Source: Pseudomonadota bacterium
Lineage (GTDB): Bacteria; Vulcanimicrobiota; Xenobia; RGZZ01
DNA length: 33,630 nt
NCBI GenBank assembly: GCA_010028905.1
Contig: RGZZ01000011.1
Coordinates: forward strand, 1-33,630
Direction: 5' to 3'
How positions within the stretch are numbered: the first letter of the stretch is position 1; every line of letters begins with the position of its first letter. The notes beneath the pieces were generated by a model. The model made no database searches. It was not told the origin of the DNA and saw only the letters and a list, made by a program, of their open reading frames with translations. The translations under genes and the position numbers were made by a program. Positions 7,838-15,258 of the stretch are shown piece by piece.

Positions 7838-7852
7838 CATGATGAGATCATG
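7838..7852. repeat. Inverted repeat CATGAT-GAG-ATCATG
   Basis: Perfect 6-bp arms around a 3-base centre, about 100 bases upstream of dnaN. It could be a protein-binding site in the dnaN leader. GATC occurs inside it. No known operator was recognised. Confidence 0.4.
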
Positions 7853-7963
7853 ATGTTCATGGTAGATCTAGTAGGGGCTGTGGACGGTGTGAAGAACTCA
7901 TTTCATCGCTTGTTCTACGCCATTTTTTGATGATTTTGCTGGTGGGTATCCTTGGGATTCGGC

Positions 7964-8138
7964 TCCGGTTCCGGTTCACAGTTCCGGAGCCGGAGAGATA
8001 TCCGGACGCCTGGTTCCGGATGCGGTGTGACTTGTTCACCTCGTTTCACACGCGAACCGGATTTGTTCCTCACATCTCTCCGGAGAGACTTCCGGACCCA
8101 CCCACACCCATTCACAGCGGTCATGCACGGTTTCCGGA
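7964..8138. repeat. Cluster of TTCCGGA / TCCGGA palindromic motifs
   Basis: CCGG occurs ten times in 175 bases, mostly as TTCCGGA or TCCGGA: 7964-7968, 7969-7974, 7982-7988, 7990-7994, 8001-8006, 8014-8020, 8057-8061, 8079-8084, 8090-8096 and 8132-8138. The copy at 8079 is the centre of a perfect 14-base palindrome (8075-8088, TCTCTCCGGAGAGA). TTCACA or its complement TGTGA is interspersed near 7975, 8027, 8045, 8111 and 8145. The copies are irregularly spaced, so this is not a simple tandem repeat. It looks like a multi-site protein-binding region. Confidence 0.75.
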
Positions 8139-8308
8139 TTTCAATGTGACCTGAAAACCCCTTGGTAGCGATCTTCGCACGTGTATGTCTGGCCACCGCT
8201 GGAGCCACGCGCCATGAAAAAGACCAGAGACGAGTGGATGGCTCGCCTCTGGCTGTTTTGCAGATGGGAGATCAGGGCGGACGCTGCGGAAGCGCGAGGC
8301 GTATCACG

Positions 8309-9688
8309 TCAAGAGGGTTCTTTCAGGTTCTCGGTCAGGATCTCGATGTTGTCGCGTGTCGACGGGTCCTTGCTGTATCGTTCCTCGATCTGACGGCACG
8401 CGTGCATGACGGTGGTGTGATGCTTGCCACCGAACTCGTCGGCGATCTGCTTGAGCGAGCTCGAGGTATGCTCACGCGCGAGGTACATGGCGATCTGACG
8501 CGGGAACGCGAAGCGATGATCGCGACGCTCCCCCACCAGCTCATCGATCTTGATGCGGAAGTGCTCACACACGCGCTGCTGGATCATGCGTATCGTGATG
8601 GCGGTAGGCTTGATGTGCGGCAGTATCTGTGCGAGCGCCTGTGTGGCGGTCTGCATGTCGATGGGAAGGGCGTGGGTCGAGGCATAGGCGATGACACGGA
8701 TCATGGCCCCTTCGAGGTCGCGGATGCTGCTGGGAAAGCGCTCGGCGATGAAAGCGATGACGTCGAGCGGTACGTTGATGTGATACTGCTCTGCCACCTT
8801 CTTTCGCAGGATGGCCTCGCGCGTCTCGAGATCGGGGGACTGGATGTCTGCGATGAGTCCTTGTGTGAAGCGAGAGCGCAATCGATCTTCCAGCGGACTG
8901 AGCTCGTGTGGCGGGCGATCGCTGGTGATCACGATCTGGCGGTTGCTGCTGTGGAGCTCGTTGAAGGTATGGAAGAACTCTTCCTGGGTGCGCTCCTTGT
9001 TGATGAGGAACTGGATGTCATCGACGAGCAGCACGTCGACATTGCGGTACTTCTCGCGAAACGATGCCGTGCGCTTGTTGCCGAGCGATTCGATGAGGTC
9101 GTTCATGAACTGCTCGGTCGATACGTACACGATGCGCGCCTTGCGCTTGCGCTGCAGGATGCCGTGCCCGATGGCCTGCATGAGGTGGGTCTTGCCCAGA
9201 CCCACCCCTCCGTACAGGAAGAGCGGGTTGTAGGCCCTGGCTGGGTTCTCGGAAACCGATCGGGCTGCCGCGTAGGCCAGCTGGTTGCTCGAGCCCTCAA
9301 CGAAGGTGTCGAAGGTGTACTTGGGGTTCAGATAGATGTGCTGTGCTGTGCTCTCGCGCTGCAGCTCCAGGCGATCATCGCGCGATATTGTCGTGTCGCC
9401 TCGGGTCTCGCCATCGATCCACTCGACGCGAACCTGAACGCCAACGAGGCGCTCGAGTGAGACGCGAAGCTCACGTGCCAGGGTGGAGAGCATGGCGGGC
9501 TCTTCGTTCAACAGGTCAGAGAACTGACCCAGTCGCACGCGCACTGTGCTTCCATCGACCGAGACGAGCTGCATCTCTCTGAGGCAGGCCTGCCAGACCG
9601 GGCTTTCGAGTCGCTTTTCGATCTGCTCCTGGCACTTCTGCCAGACGCTGGCAATCTCCGACGGGGAAACGTACGTGTCTTCCCTCAT
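8309..9688 (-). CDS. dnaA: Chromosomal replication initiator DnaA
   Basis: 459 residues. DnaA binds DnaA boxes in oriC, forms an ATP-dependent filament and opens the DNA. Domain I is residues ~1-90 (S-V-W-Q-K-C onwards), followed by a short linker. Walker A is G-G-V-G-L-G-K-T-H at 160-168 and Walker B is L-L-V-D-D-I-Q near 220-226. Sensor motifs I-T-S-D-R-P-P and R-L-R-S-R-F follow. The C-terminal helix-turn-helix ends with the signature G-G-K-H-H-T-T-V-M-H-A, where the usual R-D-H-T-T reads K-H-H-T-T. ATG 9686-9688 is preferred over the upstream open frame (to 9928), since domain I begins here and AAGGGAG lies about 9 bases upstream. It is transcribed away from oriC. Confidence 0.98.
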   Translation of the reverse strand: MREDTYVSPSEIASVWQKCQEQIEKRLESPVWQACLREMQLVSVDGSTVRVRLGQFSDLLNEEPAMLSTLARELRVSLERLVGVQVRVEWIDGETRGDTTISRDDRLELQRESTAQHIYLNPKYTFDTFVEGSSNQLAYAAARSVSENPARAYNPLFLYGGVGLGKTHLMQAIGHGILQRKRKARIVYVSTEQFMNDLIESLGNKRTASFREKYRNVDVLLVDDIQFLINKERTQEEFFHTFNELHSSNRQIVITSDRPPHELSPLEDRLRSRFTQGLIADIQSPDLETREAILRKKVAEQYHINVPLDVIAFIAERFPSSIRDLEGAMIRVIAYASTHALPIDMQTATQALAQILPHIKPTAITIRMIQQRVCEHFRIKIDELVGERRDHRFAFPRQIAMYLAREHTSSSLKQIADEFGGKHHTTVMHACRQIEERYSKDPSTRDNIEILTENLKEPS

Positions 9689-9986
9689 GTGTGTAGGCTC
9701 CCTTGAAAATCGAACCAGAATGCGGATGGGTTTCTGAGGAGAGGCTTCGGGGGTGCGTACGACCACCGCCGACGCCTGGGGCTGCCATCGTGCTTCACAC
9801 TGTGCGTCTCGGTCGGATGTGACGAAGTCCGCGCTGTCCTGCGACCCGTTGTAGCCATTGCCCACCGTGGGAACAAACGAGCGGATCCAGGATCTGACCT
9901 GTGCTCCGCCTGCTGTCTCCCCCCTCACGACGTGGGTCGAGCATCTTCTGCTGGATCTGGCGCTCTCCTCTCACACGTTCATCCAC

Positions 9987-9995
9987 TTATCCACA
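9987..9995 (+). promoter_or_regulatory. DnaA box 1 (TTATCCACA)
   Basis: Perfect consensus 9-mer on +, facing box 2. The flanking TTCATCCAC just upstream is a weaker partial copy. Confidence 0.9.
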
Positions 9996-10011
9996 GTGCC
10001 CGTGAGGATGC

Positions 10012-10020
10012 TGTGGATAA
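10012..10020 (-). promoter_or_regulatory. DnaA box 2 (TTATCCACA on -)
   Basis: TGTGGATAA on +, a perfect consensus in inverted orientation to box 1, with 16 bases between them. It directly abuts the A-rich candidate unwinding stretch. Confidence 0.9.
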
Positions 10021-10225
10021 CTTTACCGGATGCGCATGAAATCGAGCAAAGAAAATTTCGTCAGATGCCGGATCACATTCAATTCCGGCCGGGTCTCGTC
10101 GACAGTCAAGTGCCCAGGCACCCATCGCTCTGGGGCATCTGGCCAGTGATTCGCGATCAGCTCGTAGAAGGAACCCTGTTTCAGGGAGGCGAACCCCGCC
10201 GCGCCGGAAGAACCGTTCAGAAGAG

Positions 10226-10234
10226 TTACCCACA
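10226..10234 (+). promoter_or_regulatory. DnaA box 3 (TTACCCACA)
   Basis: One mismatch from TTATCCACA. It faces box 4, with 13 bases between that include the palindrome GCATATGC (10235-10242). Confidence 0.7.
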
Positions 10235-10247
10235 GCATATGCACACC

Positions 10248-10256
10248 TGTGGATAA
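10248..10256 (-). promoter_or_regulatory. DnaA box 4 (TTATCCACA on -)
   Basis: TGTGGATAA on +, a perfect consensus. It is followed by AT-rich GTTAACAAA (10257-10265). Confidence 0.9.
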
Positions 10257-10404
10257 GTTAACAAACCGGCAACCTGCCTGACGGTGTGCCTGCGCCCCAG
10301 ACAAGACCTCCGATTCACCGTCGGTGCGCGCGGGTCGGTCTGACGCAGCGCCAGGCGACAAGCCCGAGGCCACGTCTCTCCGCTGCGTGACCGGTGTCCC
10401 CGGC

Positions 10405-10434
10405 TTGACAGCCCGTTCTGCAACGGGATATAAT
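10405..10434 (+). promoter_or_regulatory. Consensus sigma70 promoter of the rpmH operon
   Basis: TTGACA (10405-10410), an 18-base spacer and TATAAT (10429-10434) are perfect matches to both hexamers. The spacer is itself a perfect inverted repeat, CCCGTT-CTGC-AACGGG (10412-10427). The start site would be near 10441, leaving a leader of about 164 bases before rpmH. Confidence 0.88.
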
Positions 10435-10577
10435 CTAGTCCGCTCAAAACGGCATCTGTCTGCCTTCTGAACCCAGCCAGCGGGTCACCGTCCCAAGTGT
10501 TCGTAGCAGTCGCGCAGTGACTGACCTTGCGAAGGGGCGCTCCCAGACGACGAGACGCCGAGCGACGCGAGTATTCT

Positions 10578-10592
10578 GATGCGTATCGCATC
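10578..10592 (+). promoter_or_regulatory. Small hairpin next to the rpmH ribosome site
   Basis: GATGCG-TAT-CGCATC can form a 6-bp stem with a 3-base loop, ending two bases before GGAGGA (10595-10600). It could influence ribosome access or mRNA stability. No known regulatory RNA family was recognised. Confidence 0.4.
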
Positions 10593-10604
10593 CTGGAGGA
10601 CCAC

Positions 10605-10739
10605 ATGAAAAGGACGTTCCAGCCCAAGAAGAAGGTGCGCAAGCGCGAGCATGGCTTCCTGGCGCGCATGGCCAGCTCTGGTGGCCGCAACGTGTTGCGC
10701 CGTCGGCGCGCGAAGGGACGCAAAAGGCTCACCGTCTAG
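10605..10739 (+). CDS. rpmH: Ribosomal protein bL34
   Basis: 44 residues, the usual length. The sequence M-K-R-T-F-Q-P to G-R-K-R-L-T-V shows all typical bL34 features: the K-R-T-F/Y-Q-P start, H-G-F-L-A-R-M and the [10 protein letters not shown] end. It is a basic protein of the large ribosomal subunit. GGAGGA lies 4 bases before the ATG. The stop TAG overlaps the GTG start of rnpA (TAGTG), so translation of the two is probably coupled. Confidence 0.98.
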   Translation: MKRTFQPKKKVRKREHGFLARMASSGGRNVLRRRRAKGRKRLTV

Positions 10740-11107
10740 TGCCCAGGGTCCCCAAGATCAAGCGAAACGCTGAGTTTCAGGCGATCTTTCGCAACGGGAA
10801 GATCTGGTCGAATGAGCTGGCTGTGCTCTATCTCACACGAGGAGCGCCTGACGCGTCTGCGCGGCTGGGCATCTGCGTGAGCAAGAAGCTTGGCAAGGCA
10901 ACGGTTCGCAACCGCATCAAGCGCTTGATCCACGAGGTCTGCAGAGTGCGGTGGTCAAACCTGAAGCCTGGCGTCAACGTGATCTTCCTGGCGCGTCGAG
11001 GCGCACTCGAGAAGCCATTTGCGGCGGTGGAGCGGTCTATCGATGACCTCTTGCGCCGCTCTCGCGTTCTTGCGAACACGCCTGTGCCTGTCACCGCTCC
11101 AGCTTGA
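10739..11107 (+). CDS. rnpA: Ribonuclease P protein component
   Basis: 122 residues starting at GTG 10739-10741, which overlaps the rpmH stop. RnpA binds RNase P RNA and helps cleave the 5' leaders of tRNA precursors. The family signature [14 protein letters not shown] is at ~56-69, preceded by the R-L-G-I-C-V-S-K-K strand. N-terminal basic residues K-I-K-R-N-A-E-F match the usual K-x-x-x-F start. The last 15 residues are a proline/alanine-rich tail without clear homology. The stop TGA overlaps the ATG of yidD. Confidence 0.95.
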   Translation: MPRVPKIKRNAEFQAIFRNGKIWSNELAVLYLTRGAPDASARLGICVSKKLGKATVRNRIKRLIHEVCRVRWSNLKPGVNVIFLARRGALEKPFAAVERSIDDLLRRSRVLANTPVPVTAPA

Positions 11108-11313
11108 TGCGGGGTCTCGTCATCGGCCTGATTCGGGCCTATCAGCGCGTCTCGCGCTTCACCCCACCGGTCTGCCGTTTCACTCCGACGTGCTCTGAAT
11201 ACGCCTGCCAGGCCATCACGCGTCACGGTTGTCTTCGCGGGGGCGGCTACGCGATCACGAGAATCCTCCGCTGCCATCCCTGGAATCCCGGGGGTTCCGA
11301 TCCGGTCCCGTAG
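11107..11313 (+). CDS. yidD: Membrane protein insertion efficiency factor YidD
   Basis: 68 residues. YidD is a small amphipathic membrane-associated protein that helps YidC- and Sec-dependent insertion. The diagnostic block [11 protein letters not shown] is at ~22-32, followed by A-I-x-x-H-G and [14 protein letters not shown] at the end, as in the family. ATG 11107-11109 overlaps the rnpA stop; TTG 11104 would add one residue. The position between rnpA and yidC is the classical one. Confidence 0.96.
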   Translation: MRGLVIGLIRAYQRVSRFTPPVCRFTPTCSEYACQAITRHGCLRGGGYAITRILRCHPWNPGGSDPVP

Positions 11314-11334
11314 TCGGGACCGTTGGAGGCACAG

Positions 11335-12078
11335 GTGTCAGCATTCCTGTCCGAAATCTTCATGAGAACGCTCAACGGGCTGCAGGAGCATACCGGCAGC
11401 TACGCTTGGGCGATCGTCTTCTTCTCGGTCATCATCAAGGTGATGCTCTATCCGCTCACCCAGAAGCAGTACTCGTCGATGAAGGCGATGCAGGCGTTGC
11501 AGCCGGAGATCAAGCGTCTGCAGGCCAGGTACAAGGATGATCCCAAGAAGTTCAACGAGGCCCAGGCCGAGCTGTTCATGAAAGCGGGGGTCAACCCGCT
11601 CGGTGGGTGCCTGCCTCTTTTCATACAGATGCCTATCCTCTATGGCATCTATACGACCATCATGAACTTTCGTCACGTGTTCGAGGGTGAGCACGTCCGC
11701 TTTCTGTGGATCGGCGGCTGGCTGCCTGATCACTATCCGCAGTACTTTGCCAAGAACCTGGCCGGATCTGACGTCGCCCTGCTCTTCATGTACGGGCTCA
11801 GCATGTACCTGTCGCAGAAGCTCACGGTCACCGATCCAGCCACCGCGAAGCAGCAGGGAACCATGAACACGGTGATGCCGGTGATGCTCACCTGGATGCT
11901 CTGGTCGATGAAGCTCCCCTGCGCCATGGTGCTCTACTGGCTCATGTTCAACCTGCTCGGTCTCATCCAGCAGGCCCACATCATTCGGATGCCCGCACCG
12001 GTCATTGCGTCGTCAGGCGCGGCATCGAACCCATCCCGGACGACGACGCGCAAGAACCTGGGAGAGAAGAACGCATGA
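11335..12078 (+). CDS. yidC: Membrane protein insertase YidC (short Oxa1 type)
   Basis: 247 residues from GTG 11335, preceded by GGAGG (11325-11329). An upstream TTG at 11323 overlaps that site and is unlikely. The protein inserts and folds inner-membrane proteins with or without the Sec translocon. It is the short form without the large periplasmic domain of proteobacterial YidC. A first hydrophobic helix (Y-A-W-A-I-V-F-F-S-V) is followed by the cytoplasmic hairpin (M-K-A-M-Q-A-L-Q-P-E-I-K-R-L-Q), then the N-P-L-G-G-C-L-P-L-F-I-Q-M-P segment and three further hydrophobic helices. The tail is short and basic. The cysteine in G-G-C-L-P corresponds to the lipid-facing motif of the family. The stop overlaps the start of khpB (ATGA). 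Confidence 0.96.
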   Translation: MSAFLSEIFMRTLNGLQEHTGSYAWAIVFFSVIIKVMLYPLTQKQYSSMKAMQALQPEIKRLQARYKDDPKKFNEAQAELFMKAGVNPLGGCLPLFIQMPILYGIYTTIMNFRHVFEGEHVRFLWIGGWLPDHYPQYFAKNLAGSDVALLFMYGLSMYLSQKLTVTDPATAKQQGTMNTVMPVMLTWMLWSMKLPCAMVLYWLMFNLLGLIQQAHIIRMPAPVIASSGAASNPSRTTTRKNLGEKNA

Positions 12079-12956
12079 GAACGGTTGAAGAGTTCGGACG
12101 TACGGTCGAAGAGGCCCGGGAGAAGGCCTTCAAGTCCCTGGGAATCGGTGTGGCAGACGAAGCAGATGTCGACGTCGAGGTTCTCGACGAGGGCAGCCCT
12201 GGAAACGATCTCGGCTGGGGACGAAAGTTCGCGCGGGTGAAGGTCACTTGCCGCGATTCGTCCGCGCGCTTCGAGACTGATGTGGCACCGCCGGAGATCG
12301 ATGACGAAGAGACCGAAGAGGCAGCTCCCGCCCCGGAGGTTCGCAAGAGCACGGGGCGCGCGGCTGCCCCGGCCGAGGCTCCGCGCAAACGAGGGAAGGG
12401 TGGCGCGCGCACGGGCGACGAAGCCCCGCCAGAGCGTTCGTCCGAGAAGGCACCTGCGGCTCGTCAGCGCACTGAGCGCAAGGGTCGTCGCGAAGCCCCC
12501 GTCTCTGAGATCGACGATGCGGCGCGTGATCTCGTCGAGAAGATCGTCGATCTCATGCAGCTTCACGTGAACATCGAGGAAGAAGAGTCGATGGATGGCC
12601 AGACGGTGCTGAACCTGGTCGGGCCAGACCAGAGCATCCTCATCGGCAAGCGCGGCCAGACCCTCGAGGCCCTGCAGTTCATCTGCAACCTCATCATCAA
12701 CAAGGAGTCCACCGAGCGCCGTCGCATCCCGCTCGACGCCGGCAGCTATCGGCTGCGTCGTGAGAAGACCCTCAGCGACATGGCGCAGCGCCTGGCCCGT
12801 CGTTCACTCGAGGAGCGGGTGCAGATCGCGCTCGATCCCATGAACCCAGCCGAGCGACGCATCATTCACATGGCGCTCGCCGACGATCCGGATGTCGAGA
12901 CCTTCTCTGAGGGCGAAGAGCCGGATCGGAAGGTCATCATCTCGCCGCGTCACTGA
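12075..12956 (+). CDS. khpB: RNA-binding protein KhpB (Jag/SpoIIIJ-associated)
   Basis: 293 residues. The Jag-N domain is at ~1-60 (T-V-E-E-A-x-x-K-A-F-x-x-L-G-I pattern and a glycine-rich G-W-G-R-K-F strand). A charged Pro/Ala/Lys/Arg-rich disordered linker spans ~75-150. A KH domain contains I-L-I-G-K-R-G-Q-T-L-E-A-L-Q (~190-203), and a C-terminal R3H domain has R-R-I-I-H-M-A-L near 262-269 and the V-x-T-x-S-E-G-E-E-P ending. KhpB usually pairs with KhpA and binds many mRNAs and small RNAs in cell envelope and division control. The linker is longer than in Bacillus Jag. The gene is coupled to yidC and followed by mnmE after 2 bases. Confidence 0.95.
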   Translation: MRTVEEFGRTVEEAREKAFKSLGIGVADEADVDVEVLDEGSPGNDLGWGRKFARVKVTCRDSSARFETDVAPPEIDDEETEEAAPAPEVRKSTGRAAAPAEAPRKRGKGGARTGDEAPPERSSEKAPAARQRTERKGRREAPVSEIDDAARDLVEKIVDLMQLHVNIEEEESMDGQTVLNLVGPDQSILIGKRGQTLEALQFICNLIINKESTERRRIPLDAGSYRLRREKTLSDMAQRLARRSLEERVQIALDPMNPAERRIIHMALADDPDVETFSEGEEPDRKVIISPRH

Positions 12957-12958
12957 AC

Positions 12959-14335
12959 GTGCATCGAGACGACACGATCTGCGCCATTGCAACGGCGCCA
13001 GGGGAAGGGGGCGTGGGCATCGTCCGCATCAGCGGGCCCGCGTCCCTTTCGATTCTCTGCGCGCTCTATCGTGGAGCCCGTGGAGGTCGCCGCACCGACT
13101 GGCCCTCACATCGGCTGCTGCTGGGCCACGTGGTCGATCCCGACAGCGGGGAGGCCATCGATCAGGTGCTGGCCGTCTACATGCCTGCCCCTCGTTCGTA
13201 CACGGGAGAAGACGTGGCCGAGCTGCACGGGCACGGCGGCGCCGCCTCGCTGCGACGCATCGTCGACGTCGCGCTTCGGCTCGGCGCGCGTGTTCCCGAT
13301 CCGGGCGAGTTCACGCAACGCGCATTCTTGAACGGTCGCATCGATCTCGCTCAGGCGGAGGCGGTCATCGATGTCATTCGCGCACGCACCGATGTATCGC
13401 TGCGCGCCGCCATGGGGCAGTTCGGCGGCAAGCTGTCTGCCCGGGTGCGGGCGCTGACCGATCAGCTGCTCGACTGGATCGCCCAGCTCGAGGCCACCCT
13501 CGATTTCCCGGAAGACGATATCCCCTCAGTCTCCACAGATCGGCTGCTGCGTGGCGCAGACGAGGTCCTGGAGGGGCTCGAGGCGCTGCTGGCGCGCGCT
13601 GAGCAGGGACGCGTCCTGCGTGACGGGGTGCGCGTGGCCATCGTGGGAACTCCCAACGTGGGGAAGTCGTCGCTGCTGAATGCGCTGCTGGGCGAGCAGC
13701 GGGCCATCGTCACCGAGGTTGCGGGTACGACGCGCGACAGCATCGAGGAGTGGCTCGACATCGACGGGGTGCCCATGCGGATCGTCGACACCGCGGGCAT
13801 ACGTGAGTCGACCGATCGCATCGAGGTGGAGGGCATCGATCGGGCCAGACGTCACCTCGAGAGCGCTGACCTCGTGCTGTTTGTGGTCGACGGGTCGCGG
13901 GCGCTCGGCGACGACGACCGATCGATTGCTGATCTGTCTGCCCAGCGCCCCCGAATCGTCGTGGTGAACAAGAGCGATCTCGATCTGGCTGCCGATGTGC
14001 AGGCGGTCGCGGAGCCCTGCGAGGTTGTGCGCATCAGTGCGCGCAGCGGTCACAACCTGACGTTGCTGCGCGCAGCGATGGTGACCAAGGTCGCTGGCGG
14101 CGTGGTGACGATCAGCGACGAGACGGTTGGGGGAAACCTCCGCCATCGCGATGCGCTCTACCGTGCACGCGAGCATGTTCGCAAGGCGCGCGAGACCGCG
14201 GCAGCCGGGCTTGCCGCTGATTTTGTCACCATCGACCTCAAAGCGGCGGTTGACGCCCTGGGTGAGATCACGGGCGCCAATATCACCGAAGAGGTGATCA
14301 CGCGAATCTTCAGCCAGTTTTGTCTGGGGAAATAG
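12959..14335 (+). CDS. mnmE: tRNA modification GTPase MnmE
   Basis: 458 residues from GTG 12959. With MnmG it installs the 5-carboxymethylaminomethyl or related group on wobble U34. The N-terminal folate-binding domain begins D-T-I-C-A-I-A-T-A-P-G-E-G-G-V-G-I-V-R-I-S-G. The GTPase domain has G1 G-T-P-N-V-G-K-S at 230-237, a G2 region T-T-R-D near 257-260, G3 D-T-A-G at 277-280 and G4 N-K-S-D near 340. The C-terminal C-L-G-K at 455-458 contains the conserved cysteine of the family. Domain order and length are normal. It is the last gene of the rpmH operon and converges on the lipoprotein gene. Confidence 0.98.
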   Translation: MHRDDTICAIATAPGEGGVGIVRISGPASLSILCALYRGARGGRRTDWPSHRLLLGHVVDPDSGEAIDQVLAVYMPAPRSYTGEDVAELHGHGGAASLRRIVDVALRLGARVPDPGEFTQRAFLNGRIDLAQAEAVIDVIRARTDVSLRAAMGQFGGKLSARVRALTDQLLDWIAQLEATLDFPEDDIPSVSTDRLLRGADEVLEGLEALLARAEQGRVLRDGVRVAIVGTPNVGKSSLLNALLGEQRAIVTEVAGTTRDSIEEWLDIDGVPMRIVDTAGIRESTDRIEVEGIDRARRHLESADLVLFVVDGSRALGDDDRSIADLSAQRPRIVVVNKSDLDLAADVQAVAEPCEVVRISARSGHNLTLLRAAMVTKVAGGVVTISDETVGGNLRHRDALYRAREHVRKARETAAAGLAADFVTIDLKAAVDALGEITGANITEEVITRIFSQFCLGK

Positions 14336-14369
14336 GACGTCTCCCTGGGCGAGAGACGCATCGCTCTCG

Positions 14370-15086
14370 TCAAGGGGTTGCCGGCGTGCTCGACGGGGGC
14401 AGAGAGGTCGCAGCGGAGGGGCTCGCGGGGGGCGCCATCGGTGTGCCGGATGCGCTGACCGCGGGTACGGGGAGATGTGGCTGGTCAGATCCGAGATCGC
14501 TCTCTCGCACCAGATCGTGGGCTGCAAAAGCACCGCGCAGGGTGGCGCGCGGTGTCTCGAACCGCAGATCGACCGACCCGTCCAACGAGAGGTGGGTGAC
14601 CCCGTCTCTCGATTTTCGCTCGGTGATGTGATCGACCCGCAGGGTCACGTTCCAGCGTGTCTCGATGACGTCAATCCTTCCGCTCGCTGCATCGATGCGC
14701 TGCAGCAGGGCGTATCGTATGGCGCAGTCCTTGGGGATGTTCCCATCGCGGGCCTGAAAGGTTCCTGGCTTAAGGCTAGCGGCGTCGATGAAGATCGCGA
14801 ACATGCGCTCCGGAGCGCGTGGTGCAAACGGATCGAAGGTTCCATCGTGAACCGGAACATCTTGCTCGAATCCGAGCCACATGGCGTCCGGGTCCTGCCA
14901 GAGGAGCACTGTTCTCGCCTCGAAGGGGAGCCCGTCGATCTCCCCCTGGGGCACGCTTGAGCGTGTCGCCGTTGCGGCCGCCGACGGCGCAGGCCTCGCC
15001 GGCGAAGGAAGTGGCGGTGCTGCGCTGCACCCGTTCAGAACGGCTGTGAGCAGGGCTGCTGCGCTGAGAAGTGAGGGACATCGCAC
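14370..15086 (-). CDS. Predicted lipoprotein of unknown function
   Basis: 238 residues from GTG 15084-15086, chosen because a short signal peptide with a lipobox begins here (hydrophobic A-A-A-L-L-T-A-V, then L-N-G-C with Cys20); the open frame upstream to 15371 is basic and unlike a protein. Asparagine at the -2 position of the lipobox is unusual but tolerated. After a Pro/Ala-rich linker (~22-40) comes a soluble domain of ~130 residues that may form beta strands (E-A-R-T-V-L-L-W, M-F-A-I-F-I-D, then V-T-L-R-V-D and V-D-L-R-F-E-T-P), and finally a Pro/Ser/Ala-rich tail. I do not recognise the domain. It is divergent from the beta-CASP gene and converges with mnmE. Confidence 0.65.
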   Translation of the reverse strand: MRCPSLLSAAALLTAVLNGCSAAPPLPSPARPAPSAAATATRSSVPQGEIDGLPFEARTVLLWQDPDAMWLGFEQDVPVHDGTFDPFAPRAPERMFAIFIDAASLKPGTFQARDGNIPKDCAIRYALLQRIDAASGRIDVIETRWNVTLRVDHITERKSRDGVTHLSLDGSVDLRFETPRATLRGAFAAHDLVRESDLGSDQPHLPVPAVSASGTPMAPPASPSAATSLPPSSTPATP

Positions 15087-15149
15087 GGGTGAGCACTTCC
15101 ACCTCAGGGCGTGGCTTCCTATGCGCGCTCCGGGCACGCTCACGAATCG

Positions 15150-15183
15150 CGCTCGGCTGGAAAGGGGTCGCGGCTGCCGAGCG
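15150..15183. repeat. Inverted repeat between the divergent lipoprotein and beta-CASP genes
   Basis: CGCTCGGC (15150-15157) and GCCGAGCG (15176-15183) are perfect 8-bp arms across 18 bases, inside the 172-base divergent spacer. This could be an operator or an incidental GC-rich repeat. Confidence 0.3.
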
Positions 15184-15258
15184 TTGAGCGCGCATGGCCA
15201 GATGGGGGAGATTTGTCTGATATGGGGAAGTAGTCGGGTGCACGGAGGGGTTTGGGAC

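Larger units (their letters stand above)
7740..8308. other. Long dnaA-dnaN intergenic spacer
   Basis: There is no credible gene in these 569 bases: the open frames are repetitive shadows without ribosome sites. The spacer holds the AAGGAG site of dnaN (7750-7755), a one-mismatch DnaA-box-like TGTGGAAAG (7784-7792), an inverted repeat CATGAT-GAG-ATCATG (7838-7852), a T-rich stretch near 7921-7940 and the CCGG-motif cluster at 7964-8138. It is less GC-rich than the neighbouring genes between about 7760 and 7960. A dnaN promoter is expected here but I could not assign one with confidence. Confidence 0.7.
9689..10604. other. Origin of replication region (oriC) between dnaA and rpmH
   Basis: This is a 916-base non-coding region between the divergent dnaA and rpmH genes, the standard location of oriC. 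It contains four DnaA-box 9-mers in two convergent pairs, an A-rich patch (10048-10067, with AAAGAAAATTTC) next to the first pair that could be the unwinding element, and CCGGA/CCGGAT motifs near 10026, 10069 and 10203 that echo the dnaA-dnaN spacer. The right end holds the rpmH promoter and a leader of about 165 bases. Short open frames here lack ribosome sites and conserved features. Confidence 0.85.

Noticed and set aside
7964-8138. CRISPR-like array
   Set aside because: The repeated unit is only 5-7 bases with irregular intervals and no unique spacers of constant length; no cas genes are present.
8162-9460. 432-residue open frame on + opposite dnaA
   Set aside because: It is antisense to dnaA. 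The start lies in the non-coding spacer without a ribosome site.
9858-10256. 132-residue open frame in oriC
   Set aside because: It runs through the DnaA boxes, has no ribosome site and no protein-like pattern.
14336-14369. Terminator between mnmE and the convergent lipoprotein gene
   Set aside because: Only a 5-bp GTCTC/GAGAC stem is possible, with a large loop and no T run.
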